Of a DNA stretch of 64,000 nucleotides, positions 1 to 7,769 are shown in pieces. The DNA lies in the IMG/VR virus record IMGVR_UViG_3300023110_001422, positions 1 to 64,000 of that record. The stretch is one strand, 5' to 3'. Made by a program: the position numbers and the translations under genes. Each line of letters starts with the position of its first letter. The first letter of the stretch is position 1. Source of the DNA: a virus. The notes beneath the pieces were generated by a model. The model worked only from the letters and a program-made list of their open reading frames with translations, had not been told where the DNA came from and did no database searches.

Positions 1-1
1 T

Positions 2-415
2 ACTATTATTAGTAACATGACAGGCATTCGTTGCGAAGCACTTAAGGTAAGCCTGCGTGATGATAACAGAGAAAGTGAAAGCAACTTTTGGATGGCAGAA
101 GATGCCTTTGGATATCGTGAAAAAGAAGAAGACCGTGTTACAGGTGGTCCACTAGAAAAGAAAATTCTTATTGTAGATGATATCAACGATACTGGTGCTA
201 CATTCAATTGGATCAAAGAAGATTGGCGTTCAGGTTGCTTACCTAACGATCCTAAATGGGAGAAGGTATGGGGTAATAACGTTCGTTTCGCAGTATTAAC
301 AGATAACCTTTCATCAAAGTTTGATGGGTGTGTTAACTATCATTGCGACACGGTTAATAAGTTTGAAGAAGATGTTTGGCTTGTTTATCCTTGGGAAAAT
401 GTTGGTCAATACTAA
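2..415 (+). CDS. Phosphoribosyltransferase, 5' end outside the window
   Basis: The reading frame is open to the left edge, so the first visible ATG (base 17) is probably internal. The visible part contains the PRPP-binding signature of type I phosphoribosyltransferases, ILIVDDINDTGATF, and a C-terminal VYPWE segment like that of xanthine/guanine-type enzymes. The family transfers phosphoribose from PRPP to a purine or similar base, or acts as a PRPP-binding regulator. The stop overlaps the next ATG by one base, so it is the first visible member of a translationally coupled (+) operon that reaches folE and queE. A role in phage purine or deazaguanine metabolism is inference; the base specificity cannot be read from this fragment. 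Confidence 0.8.
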   Translation, partial: TIISNMTGIRCEALKVSLRDDNRESESNFWMAEDAFGYREKEEDRVTGGPLEKKILIVDDINDTGATFNWIKEDWRSGCLPNDPKWEKVWGNNVRFAVLTDNLSSKFDGCVNYHCDTVNKFEEDVWLVYPWENVGQY

Positions 416-618
416 TGTGGTTTTTAGTTTTTATCAATATAATGTTTAATGCCCAAGCAGGTTACGATGAGCCTTATATCGAAGCATACTACGAGTTTGA
501 CACTATGGAAGAGTGCTTTATAGGTCGTGATATTTTACTAAACGAACTAGGCACAGGTACTGAATATTTTCCACCTGGAACACAAGCAGTTTGTATTAAT
601 AATCAAGGAAAAAGATAA
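415..618 (+). CDS. Small exported protein of unknown function
   Basis: The protein has 67 residues. I chose the ATG that overlaps the preceding stop (TAATG) rather than an upstream in-frame ATG inside the phosphoribosyltransferase gene. From this start the protein begins with a short hydrophobic signal-like stretch (MWFLVFINIMFNAQAG), with possible cleavage after AQA. The remainder contains two Cys residues and is rich in acidic and aromatic residues, which would suit an exported or periplasmic protein. No family is recognised. The stop is shared by overlap with the next gene's ATG. Confidence 0.65.
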   Translation: MWFLVFINIMFNAQAGYDEPYIEAYYEFDTMEECFIGRDILLNELGTGTEYFPPGTQAVCINNQGKR

Positions 619-1391
619 TGGCTACTTCAGAAGAAAAACAAGAACTAGTTGAAGAAATAAAAGGTCCACATCACTATAGACTTTCATTAAGTGGTTATGG
701 TGCCGAATGTTCATATATGCGTATTTCAAAAGAAGCATTTGATTTTTGGTATCCACATACAAAAGATCATGGTGACAGCGATGCCATTCATTACATTACA
801 AGTGCTGAAGATAAATCAGTAAAAGAAGTAAATGAAGATGATCACTACGAAGAAGTTAAAGCAAAAGACATTCCTAAAGAAGCAATGTTCATGCACGATG
901 ATACAGGCGAAGTAGGTGCTAGTTGGTATGAACCGCTTGATGAATTTGATCATACATGGGGGCCAACACTTGATGGTGCATATCTTACTATCGAAAAAGT
1001 AGAGAGTGATGAGTATCGTTCAAAGTTTATTGAAGATATTGTTGAAGGACAAGACCTAAGTGAGTGGATGGAAGAAACATCAGAAAAGTTTTCTACTGAT
1101 GATGAATATGTAGAATGCTACGATGACAATCACGATTATGGAGATAGATATCCTGAAAAGGGTGATTATATTTGTCAATTTTATAGTGCAGAAAAAGGCA
1201 CATTCTTCGATGCAGGGTTTACTACACCTGGATTGTTTGATCCAAAAAAATTAAAGTTCTGTATTGGCGAAGCACCTAATGGTGAAGATCTTGTATATGC
1301 TATAAAGTATGATGGTGAAGAATTAAGCAACGACGGTGGCGATACTAACGGCAAAGGTTACTATTGCTATTTTTACAAGCAGGAGTTTTAA
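618..1391 (+). CDS. Conserved-type acidic phage protein, unknown function
   Basis: This is a 257-residue, strongly acidic soluble protein with no signal peptide or membrane segment. It has many Asp, Glu, Tyr and Trp residues and an internal stretch of negative charge at about residues 170-185. I recognise no catalytic motif. One-base overlaps with the genes on both sides (TAATG) indicate translational coupling within the nucleotide-metabolism operon. The composition would also suit a nucleic-acid mimic or a protein-interaction role, but nothing here proves that. Confidence 0.6.
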   Translation: MATSEEKQELVEEIKGPHHYRLSLSGYGAECSYMRISKEAFDFWYPHTKDHGDSDAIHYITSAEDKSVKEVNEDDHYEEVKAKDIPKEAMFMHDDTGEVGASWYEPLDEFDHTWGPTLDGAYLTIEKVESDEYRSKFIEDIVEGQDLSEWMEETSEKFSTDDEYVECYDDNHDYGDRYPEKGDYICQFYSAEKGTFFDAGFTTPGLFDPKKLKFCIGEAPNGEDLVYAIKYDGEELSNDGGDTNGKGYYCYFYKQEF

Positions 1392-2086
1392 TGACTACAG
1401 TCGGTTGGTGTTGGACAGGTCCTATTCCAGAGTTATTAATTCTAGAACCTGAAAAACTACCTAAGTTAACAGTAAAGAATAAAGACTACAATAAACGAGG
1501 TGTAATTGATTGCCCATCGTTTGCTTCTTGGTATAACTCTTATTATGTTCTAAAAAGTCCTGTTAACTTTACTGCTACAAGTACCAAAGACGGTATTGAA
1601 ATTAACAGCGACGAAGTAGATACACAACACTTGCAAAGTTTAGTTACATTTCATAATAGTAATGATATGTATGATCTAAATAAACCTATGTTTCAATTTA
1701 ATTTAAGATACTTGTTTATTGCAGACGAACCTTGCTTGATGGAAATTACTCCGCCTTTCTTACATCGAAATGATTATAAAGATGGTGTTGTAGGCGGTAG
1801 TTACAATATACATAGTTGGATTAGAAGTATTAGTTGGGGATATGTTTTTAATAAAGTTGGTGAAACTTTAGAAATAAAAAGAGGAGACCCACTATGTTAT
1901 GTTAAGTTTACTACACCAAAATTAACTGAAAATATTAAATTGGTTGAGTGTGAACTTACCCCAGAAGTTATAAAAGAACTTGAACGAAAAGACTACTTGA
2001 CACAGTTTAAAAAAGGTGGTATAATAAACTTAATGCGTCGAGCACTTAAACTTAGACCAAAACGATTAATTAAGGTGGTGAAATAA
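1391..2086 (+). CDS. Hypothetical phage protein, 231 aa
   Basis: The start is the ATG overlapping the previous stop (TAATG); an upstream in-frame alternative lies inside the previous gene. The protein begins MTTVGWCWTGPIPELLILEP, has a Trp/Tyr-rich middle with WIRSISWGY-like aromatic clusters, and ends in a strongly basic tail (RRALKLRPKRLIKVVK). The body is beta-rich. I recognise no conserved domain. The basic tail could contact nucleic acid or membrane; this is a guess. The gene ends two bases before the HIT gene. Confidence 0.55.
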   Translation: MTTVGWCWTGPIPELLILEPEKLPKLTVKNKDYNKRGVIDCPSFASWYNSYYVLKSPVNFTATSTKDGIEINSDEVDTQHLQSLVTFHNSNDMYDLNKPMFQFNLRYLFIADEPCLMEITPPFLHRNDYKDGVVGGSYNIHSWIRSISWGYVFNKVGETLEIKRGDPLCYVKFTTPKLTENIKLVECELTPEVIKELERKDYLTQFKKGGIINLMRRALKLRPKRLIKVVK

Positions 2087-2087
2087 T

Positions 2088-2507
2088 ATGGATACTTTAG
2101 AAAAAGCACAAGCAGACGGTAGAGCACCGTGGTCAGATGTTGTTTATGATACAAGAGATTTTGTAGTATATAACGACAAATTTCCTGTAACACCAGGACA
2201 CACTTTAGTTGTACCTAAGGAAAACTTAGACGAAGAAATACTACGTTGTTTTAAATTTGCACTAGCAATGGGTAAACAAAATGTAGAAGCAGACAACGAC
2301 ATCACAGGATATAACATTGGTATTAACATTGGTGCTAGTGCAGGCCAAACTTGTATGTATCCACACGTTCATTTAATTTTTAGACGTGACGGTGATATGG
2401 ACGATCCTAAAGGTGGTGTTCGAGGCGTTCTTCCCACAAAACAAAAATACCAAACAAGAGATCCTAAACAACCAAGTTTATTTCAAGATATGGGAGATTG
2501 TGTTTAA
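2088..2507 (+). CDS. HIT-family nucleotide hydrolase/transferase
   Basis: This 139-residue protein has the usual length and plan of a HIT-fold protein. It shows the N-terminal strand pair (DFVVYNDKFPVTPGHTLVVPK-like, residues 25-44), then GQTCMYPHVHLIFRR at about 86-100, then GDMDDPKGGVRGVLP. HIT proteins hydrolyse or transfer nucleotidyl groups, for example from Ap4A, AMP-lysine or GTP-like substrates. Aligned from the GQT and GD anchors, the H-x-H-x-H triad reads Y91-P-H93-V-H95. The central catalytic His (H93) is kept while the first His is Tyr. The stop overlaps the next ATG. The substrate is unknown. Confidence 0.85.
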   Translation: MDTLEKAQADGRAPWSDVVYDTRDFVVYNDKFPVTPGHTLVVPKENLDEEILRCFKFALAMGKQNVEADNDITGYNIGINIGASAGQTCMYPHVHLIFRRDGDMDDPKGGVRGVLPTKQKYQTRDPKQPSLFQDMGDCV

Positions 2508-3358
2508 TGAGTAGAATTGTTGCACTAGGGTGTAGTCATACATCAGGTTACCATATTGGCGACTTGCCTCCTAATGAACAAGACTGGAATTTAGAAAACT
2601 GGAAGTTTTCTGGTAAATGGAACGACAACAACTGGGCAGAGTTTTATATTAACAGCAAAGGTAAAGATGGTGCCATCTTTGCAAATCCATCAAACGGCTG
2701 GTGGGAATATAGCGAATGGCTTTCACATCTTTTTAAAACGTATGACGATATTGAAGAAGTAGTTGTACAACAAACATATTGGAATCGTTTTAGACTATGT
2801 ATGCAGTACCCACAACACTACGAAAAGATGATTCCTTTAGATGAACTATATGAATTAGAAACTACAAAAGGAAATATTGATTGCTGGATTAAACGAATAC
2901 ACAACGAAGCACAAGATGTATTTGATATACCTATGCAAAGTTATGCTCAAGACTTCCAAAAAAATTGTCAATTTACAGTTAAATTTCATCCAAGGTTTAT
3001 GATGGGCGATCCCGATCTAAGAACACAACCATACATGACTGTAAAGACTTGGATGGAGTTAATGAACCTAAAAGCACAACGTGAGTTTTTAAAAGAACTA
3101 TATATCTTACAAGAACTTTGTCGCAATAACAATGCGAAACTGAAAATTTTTGCGTTAAACAAATGGACTTGGATTCCAGACAACTTAAATGATTATTTTA
3201 ATTTTGATTTGGTTGAAGTTGCAAAAGATAACGTAGAAGATTGGTTTCTACAACACAAAGATATTAATGTAGGAACCAAAACAATTGATGATGAACATTA
3301 TGATGTTGATATTCATCAAATTATTGGCACAGACTATATGAAAGACCAATTTAAGTAG
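2507..3358 (+). CDS. SGNH/GDSL-like hydrolase fold protein
   Basis: The start ATG overlaps the HIT gene stop (TAATG). Near the N-terminus, IVALGCSHTSG resembles the block I nucleophile region of SGNH hydrolases (Gly-x-Ser, S10). Near the C-terminus, DDEHYDVDIHQ could supply the Asp/His pair. The family includes esterases, deacetylases and lipases acting on sugars or lipids. The Asn/Gly oxyanion blocks II and III are not clear, so activity is uncertain. The region around residues 30-85 is Trp- and Asn-rich. This is one of four SGNH-like genes in the window. Confidence 0.6.
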   Translation: MSRIVALGCSHTSGYHIGDLPPNEQDWNLENWKFSGKWNDNNWAEFYINSKGKDGAIFANPSNGWWEYSEWLSHLFKTYDDIEEVVVQQTYWNRFRLCMQYPQHYEKMIPLDELYELETTKGNIDCWIKRIHNEAQDVFDIPMQSYAQDFQKNCQFTVKFHPRFMMGDPDLRTQPYMTVKTWMELMNLKAQREFLKELYILQELCRNNNAKLKIFALNKWTWIPDNLNDYFNFDLVEVAKDNVEDWFLQHKDINVGTKTIDDEHYDVDIHQIIGTDYMKDQFK

Positions 3359-3370
3359 AAAGGAAAAACA

Positions 3371-3580
3371 ATGCCAGAATATAACAGAGAAAACATGATT
3401 GAAGCAATCAAAGAACACGCAAAAGGACACATTGCCAAACACGCAATGAATGTAGAAGTGTATTTGAAAAATTCAGCAGGCGTAGGTGAGCATCCGGACG
3501 TTTTGGAAGCCATTGAAAAAGAACTGAAAGTTATTGCAGAATATCATGATCAGTTAGAAGTATTGAACAAATATTTTTAA
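3371..3580 (+). CDS. Small helical hypothetical protein, 69 aa
   Basis: AGGAAA lies just before the ATG and gives a good ribosome binding site. The protein is almost entirely amphipathic helix, with alternating Ala/Ile/Glu/Lys (for example EAIKEHAKGHIAKHAMN) and a central GVGEHPD turn, suggesting a helical hairpin. It has no membrane segment and no recognised domain. It is the last gene before the promoter-containing gap upstream of folE. Confidence 0.6.
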   Translation: MPEYNRENMIEAIKEHAKGHIAKHAMNVEVYLKNSAGVGEHPDVLEAIEKELKVIAEYHDQLEVLNKYF

Positions 3581-3598
3581 TATTCGTGTATAATATAC

Positions 3599-3627
3599 TT
3601 GACAAAAACCTAAATAAAGTATATAAT
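3599..3627 (+). promoter_or_regulatory. Consensus sigma70-type promoter for folE-queE
   Basis: TTGACA (3599-3604) and TATAAT (3622-3627) are both perfect consensus hexamers with the optimal 17-base spacer. The TTG start of folE follows 44 bases later. A short palindrome, GTATAATATAC, lies directly upstream (3588-3598). Such a promoter would be read by unmodified host RNA polymerase, so early or middle expression is expected. Later-looking genes in the window use a different, T4-late-like octamer. Confidence 0.8.
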
Positions 3628-3671
3628 GTAAACTATATTAGACATCCACGTCTATAACTCGGAGAGATAAA

Positions 3672-4355
3672 TTGAGCAAAAGTAAACAAGTAAAACAAAA
3701 ATTAGAAGATGCTGGCATCCGCTATTGGGCAGGTGACAACATCTCCGAAGTCTTACAAAAAGGCGATAAAGAAGAACTAATTGAAGAGGCTACACTAGCA
3801 TTTGAAAATGTTCTTGATACATTGGTAATTGATCGTCATAATGATCCTAATTCAAAAGGTACCGCAAGACGTCTTGCAAAGATGTACTTTAACGAATTAA
3901 TGCAAGGACGTTATGATCCAATTCCACCAGCAACTGCATTTCCTAATGATAGCGAAGATAGATATGAAGGTATGCTTGTAGTTCGTAGCGAACTTAAGAG
4001 TGTATGTTCACATCATCATCAACCAGTAACTGGTGTAGCATACATTGGTATTATTGCCGCTAATAAACTTATTGGACTATCTAAGTATACACGTATTGCA
4101 CAATGGTGTGCTAGACGTGGTACTCTGCAAGAAGAACTTGCAAATGATATTGCTCGTGAAATACAGAAAGCAACTGATGCCGAACACTTAGGTGTGTATA
4201 TTCAAGCAACACATGGTTGTTGTGAGAATCGTGGTATTATGGCAACTAGTAGTTTAACACAAACTACAGTACTAAAAGGTGCTTTTAAAGACGATGCAGG
4301 TACTAAGAAAGAATTTATGGACAATATCAAATTACAACAGGAGTTTGCCTGCTAA
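3672..4355 (+). CDS. folE: GTP cyclohydrolase I
   Basis: It opens the GTP ring to 7,8-dihydroneopterin triphosphate, the entry step to folate and to 7-deazaguanines (preQ0). The zinc and active-site motifs are clear: C112-S-H-H-H-Q-P-V-T-G in the middle and H181-G-C183-C-E-N-R-G near the end. SKYTRIAQWCARR matches the conserved central helix. At 227 residues the length fits bacterial FolE. The start is TTG, chosen because GGAGAG lies at the right distance upstream and no ATG precedes the conserved body. Two genes downstream is queE, so preQ0 synthesis for DNA or tRNA modification is more likely than folate. QueD and QueC are not in this window and may be host- or phage-encoded elsewhere. Confidence 0.93.
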   Translation: MSKSKQVKQKLEDAGIRYWAGDNISEVLQKGDKEELIEEATLAFENVLDTLVIDRHNDPNSKGTARRLAKMYFNELMQGRYDPIPPATAFPNDSEDRYEGMLVVRSELKSVCSHHHQPVTGVAYIGIIAANKLIGLSKYTRIAQWCARRGTLQEELANDIAREIQKATDAEHLGVYIQATHGCCENRGIMATSSLTQTTVLKGAFKDDAGTKKEFMDNIKLQQEFAC

Positions 4356-4546
4356 TGCCTATTCCAGAAAAAGTATTTGTTCCGGCACCTAAAGATCCAG
4401 GCAAAGGACATTTTTATGTAAGTTTAATTAAAAGCGGATTACGTTTAGCAGGTTGCTTAGTAGCCGCTTACACAGGATCAGTGGTAGCACTAGCATTATT
4501 TTTTGCTGTTGCTGAGTTCCTTGGTATTGCAGAGGAGATTGTTTAA
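4355..4546 (+). CDS. Small single-span membrane protein
   Basis: This is a 63-residue protein with one-base overlaps to folE and queE (TAATG at both ends). Residues 1-25 are polar with a Pro/Lys-rich start. Residues 28-58 form one long or two short hydrophobic segments (AGCLVAAYTGSVVALALFF). No family is recognised. Its position between two deazaguanine genes could mean a transport or membrane-tethering role, but nothing in the sequence shows that. Confidence 0.6.
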   Translation: MPIPEKVFVPAPKDPGKGHFYVSLIKSGLRLAGCLVAAYTGSVVALALFFAVAEFLGIAEEIV

Positions 4547-5439
4547 TGAAGTTACGATATAGTGAAGCATTTTATAGTGTACAAGGCGAAGGACGTTTTG
4601 TTGGCGTACCTTCTGTTTTCTTGCGTACATTTGGTTGTAACTTTCGTTGTATGAACTTTGGTCTAGACAAGCACCCTAATAGAGCAGAAAAACTAGAACA
4701 AGGTATTAAGTATAATCCAGAAGTAAAACAATTACTTGATGATGGTATTTTAGACAAGGTAAATAAGTTTGAAGATTTACCTATTGTGCATACAGGTTGC
4801 GATACCTATGCAAGTATCTATCCAGAATTTAAGAAGTATATGAAAGACCACACAGTTGACGAAGTAGTTGACTATGTGCTAAGTCTTACTCCACAAGGTA
4901 AGTGGACGATGGATAATGGACAGGATGTTCATTTTATACTAACAGGCGGTGAACCTTTGCTAGGGTGGCAGAGGTTATATATGGACCTATTTAAACACCC
5001 TCGTATGGAGGATTTGAAAAATGTTACGTTTGAAACAAATACAACACAGTCTCTCAGAGATGATTTCCGAGAGTATCTCAACAACGAAAGATCATTTCAT
5101 ATCACTTGGTCGTGCAGTCCGAAACTTTCCGTTAGCGGAGAGCCTTGGGATACTGCTATCAAGCCTGACATTGCTAGGCAGTACTACGATGTACCTAATA
5201 GTAGTATGTATTTCAAGTTTGTTGTGGCTACCGAAGAAGATGTGGATGAAGTTACAAAAGCAGTTGAACAATACAGAGCAGAAGGAATCGATGTTCCGGT
5301 CTATGTTATGCCGCTTGGGGGTAGGTCAGAAGAATACAGCCTCAACACAAGAGGAGTCGCAACACTGGCAATGGAGCGAGGCTGGCGCTATACACCCAGA
5401 CTACACGTCGACATCTTCGGAAACGCCTGGGGAACATAA
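4546..5439 (+). CDS. queE: 7-carboxy-7-deazaguanine synthase-like radical SAM enzyme (QueE)
   Basis: QueE converts 6-carboxy-tetrahydropterin to 7-carboxy-7-deazaguanine using SAM and a 4Fe-4S cluster. The start FYSVQGEGRFVGVPSVFLR is the QueE substrate/SAM region. FGCNFRC gives C31 and C35. The third cluster Cys, in HTGCDTYAS (C85), is displaced by about 50 residues instead of following at once as in standard CxxxCxxC enzymes. LTGGEPLL (134-137) is the SAM-binding GGEP. The C-terminus PRLHVDIFGNAWGT matches the QueE end. Base composition changes near 5000, the 3' half being richer in G+C than the 5' half. A second open frame runs across the 3' half and beyond the stop to an ATGA junction; see findings. 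Confidence 0.88.
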   Translation: MKLRYSEAFYSVQGEGRFVGVPSVFLRTFGCNFRCMNFGLDKHPNRAEKLEQGIKYNPEVKQLLDDGILDKVNKFEDLPIVHTGCDTYASIYPEFKKYMKDHTVDEVVDYVLSLTPQGKWTMDNGQDVHFILTGGEPLLGWQRLYMDLFKHPRMEDLKNVTFETNTTQSLRDDFREYLNNERSFHITWSCSPKLSVSGEPWDTAIKPDIARQYYDVPNSSMYFKFVVATEEDVDEVTKAVEQYRAEGIDVPVYVMPLGGRSEEYSLNTRGVATLAMERGWRYTPRLHVDIFGNAWGT

Positions 5440-5478
5440 GCCAGAAACACTAGACGAAAAAGCAAGAAAGGCAGGACT

Positions 5479-5844
5479 ATGATGGAAAAACTAAAAAACC
5501 TTTTTAAAGGCAAAACAAAAGATAAAAAACTTACACACCGTGAAGCATTAGAAGAAGAAAAGAAATCAGCAACTAAGGCAAAAAAACCTTGGGTTGGTGT
5601 AATTGATACACAAGTTAATAACAATGATATCAAGAACGGCTTCTTCGAACTTGATTGGAATAATGAATTTATTGAGCAACTTATTGATGCAGGATATAAA
5701 GGCGAATCGCAAGAAGAAATTGTAGACGGTTGGTTTAAAGACGTTGCTAGAAATGTACTTCAAGAAGGAGGATATGATCCTAACAGAGGTGCAGGACACA
5801 TTAAAATTGTTTCAAGAGAAGACGGTAAAAGTGAAGCATCCTAG
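5479..5844 (+). CDS. Conserved marine-phage-type hypothetical protein, 121 aa
   Basis: The Lys-rich N-terminus (residues 1-35) is probably disordered. It is followed by PWVGVIDTQVNNNDIKNGFF and a helical segment, then a GYKGESQEEIVDGWFKDVARN-type segment. I recall similar proteins as widespread but uncharacterised in T4-like marine phages; this is from memory and not checked. Two adjacent ATG codons (5479 and 5482) could both serve; the first overlaps the TGA of the alternative frame ending at 5482. Its 3' end overlaps the next gene by 14 bases. Confidence 0.7.
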   Translation: MMEKLKNLFKGKTKDKKLTHREALEEEKKSATKAKKPWVGVIDTQVNNNDIKNGFFELDWNNEFIEQLIDAGYKGESQEEIVDGWFKDVARNVLQEGGYDPNRGAGHIKIVSREDGKSEAS

Positions 5845-6781
5845 TTTTAAAATTATAAGCGATACAGGTTCAAGAAACGGTATAGGACATAAACATCAAA
5901 GCACCAATGTAACAGATGGTGCTAAAATTTATGCTAGAGAATGTCCTACCAAGCCAAATTGGATATCTGCAAAAAATACAGAATTATTTGTTAAAAGAAG
6001 AAAATCTACTTTACTAATCTGTATTGGCGAAAGTTGGACTTATGGAGATAACTTTGCTCCACACGTACAAAGTGGGCAAGGCATAGATGATCCTTTTTAT
6101 AGACTTAATAATTGTTTCGCAGGCTATTGTGCAAAGATGCTCGATGCTGATCTTTTGCTGTCGGCAGTTCCGGGCAACTGTAATCAAAATATGATGCACG
6201 ACCTTGATAGGTTATTAGAAGAATATAATACCAAATATGAAACAATACGTGTTATATTTCAATTAACTAGTCCAGGAAGAGATAGTTCTGAAACTTACGA
6301 TTGGTACTCAAACCTTAAAGGATATGATTTTTTATTTACAAGTAAAATTCAAGTAGATCCAAAAGCATCAACAAAGGAATGGTTTGAACTTTATGACCAA
6401 ATGATGCTGGAAGAATTCGATCGAATTTTAAAATCATACGTAAATGTAGATGGGTTAATTTGGAAAAACTTTAACGAATTTCTGGTTGACTTTTCTAGCG
6501 ATTCGTTTATAATAGTAAAATGTCCATGGGTAAGACATTGTGCTATGATGCATGGTAAACAAATTGAATTACCCTGGTGTAACGAAGCAGGTTGGTGGAC
6601 CCAACACTATAAGAGATTTGGTAACTTTGAATACAATACAGAAATCATGACGAAGGATCTAGATAAACTAAATGAATCAACAGATCTACTTAATAGAAGT
6701 AGCATTAACGGATTTCATCCTAAAGAAAGTTATCATATGCTTTGGGCAAGTCATTTAATATTTAACAGCACATGGGTTTAA
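5831..6781 (+). CDS. SGNH hydrolase-like protein
   Basis: I chose the GTG at 5831. Earlier starts in the frame lie far inside the previous gene, and the protein from here begins MKHPSFKIISDTG. Block I is LLICIGESWTYGDN (Ser68), block II is AVPGNCNQN with the Gly-Asn pair, and near the end GFHPKESYHMLWA resembles the catalytic His-Pro segment of SGNH hydrolases, with Asn in place of the usual Asp two residues before. It is likely an esterase or acetyl-hydrolase-like fold acting on a glycan or lipid, but activity is unproven. It lies just upstream of the RNase H gene. Confidence 0.65.
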   Translation: MKHPSFKIISDTGSRNGIGHKHQSTNVTDGAKIYARECPTKPNWISAKNTELFVKRRKSTLLICIGESWTYGDNFAPHVQSGQGIDDPFYRLNNCFAGYCAKMLDADLLLSAVPGNCNQNMMHDLDRLLEEYNTKYETIRVIFQLTSPGRDSSETYDWYSNLKGYDFLFTSKIQVDPKASTKEWFELYDQMMLEEFDRILKSYVNVDGLIWKNFNEFLVDFSSDSFIIVKCPWVRHCAMMHGKQIELPWCNEAGWWTQHYKRFGNFEYNTEIMTKDLDKLNESTDLLNRSSINGFHPKESYHMLWASHLIFNSTWV

Positions 6782-6782
6782 A

Positions 6783-7769
6783 ATGAAGTATGTACTAGTA
6801 GACACAGCAAACACTTTCTTTCGTGCAAGACACGTCATTAGAGGCGATCTTGATACTAAAGTAGGTATGGCTTTTCATATTACATTAAACAGCATTAAAA
6901 AGGCATGGAATGACTTTGATGCTGATCATATTGTATTTTGTCTAGAAGGTCGTAGTTGGCGTAAAGATTTTTACGAGCCTTATAAACGTAATAGACAAGA
7001 ATCTCGTGATGCACTTACAGAATCACAACAAGAAGAAGAAAAAGTCTTTTGGGAAACCTTTGACGAGTTTAAAGACTTTGTAACTACAAAAACAAACTGT
7101 ACAGTATTACAACACCCTGAACTAGAAGCAGATGATTTAATTGCTGGTTGGATTGATTATCATCCTGATGACGAACACGTAATTATTTCTACTGATGGTG
7201 ACTTTGCACAACTTATTAGTCCCAAAGTTACACAATACAACGGTGTAAGTAATACAATTATTACACACGAAGGTTATTTTGACGACAAGAAGCGAGAGCC
7301 TATTGTTGATAAAAAGACAGGTGAACCTAAAGAAGCACCTAATCCTGAATGGCTATTATTTGAAAAATGTATGCGTGGTGATACAAGCGATAACGTGTTT
7401 AGTGCTTATCCAGGTGTACGTAAAAAAGGTACTAAGAACAAAGTAGGTATGCTTGAAGCATTTGCAGATAAGAGTACAAAAGGATACAATTGGAACAACC
7501 TAATGTTACAACGTTGGGTTGATCATGAAGGCGTTGAACATAGAGTTCTTGATGATTATAATCGTAACGTATTACTTTGTGATCTTAGGGCACAACCTGA
7601 GAACATTAAAGAAAAGATTAAGAACACTATACAAGAAAACGCACAACCAAAAACTATTCAGCAGGTTGGACTTAGATTAATGAAGTTCTGTGCTATTTAC
7701 GATATGCAAAGAATTTCAGATAATGCACAACAATATGCTGAACCATTACAAGCGAGGTATCCAGTATGA
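6783..7769 (+). CDS. rnh: RNase H / 5'-3' exonuclease (T4 Rnh type)
   Basis: This is a FEN-family nuclease that removes RNA primers and trims lagging-strand 5' ends during phage replication. Acidic metal-binding motifs are in order: VLVDTANT (D7) at the N-terminus, ELEADDLIAGW with the Glu-Ala-Asp-Asp cluster at about residues 117-122, STDGDFAQL at about 139-147, and GDTSDNVFSAYPGVRKKGT, the helix-hairpin-helix entry, at about 200-218. At 328 residues it is close to T4 RNase H length. It begins one base after the SGNH gene stop and overlaps the next gene by four bases (ATGA). Confidence 0.88.
   Translation: MKYVLVDTANTFFRARHVIRGDLDTKVGMAFHITLNSIKKAWNDFDADHIVFCLEGRSWRKDFYEPYKRNRQESRDALTESQQEEEKVFWETFDEFKDFVTTKTNCTVLQHPELEADDLIAGWIDYHPDDEHVIISTDGDFAQLISPKVTQYNGVSNTIITHEGYFDDKKREPIVDKKTGEPKEAPNPEWLLFEKCMRGDTSDNVFSAYPGVRKKGTKNKVGMLEAFADKSTKGYNWNNLMLQRWVDHEGVEHRVLDDYNRNVLLCDLRAQPENIKEKIKNTIQENAQPKTIQQVGLRLMKFCAIYDMQRISDNAQQYAEPLQARYPV

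Noticed and set aside
5021-5482. Full-length independent gene in the second frame over queE
   Set aside because: Most of it is out-of-frame shadow of conserved QueE sequence; only the last about 15 codons look gene-like, so it is listed as a finding rather than a gene.
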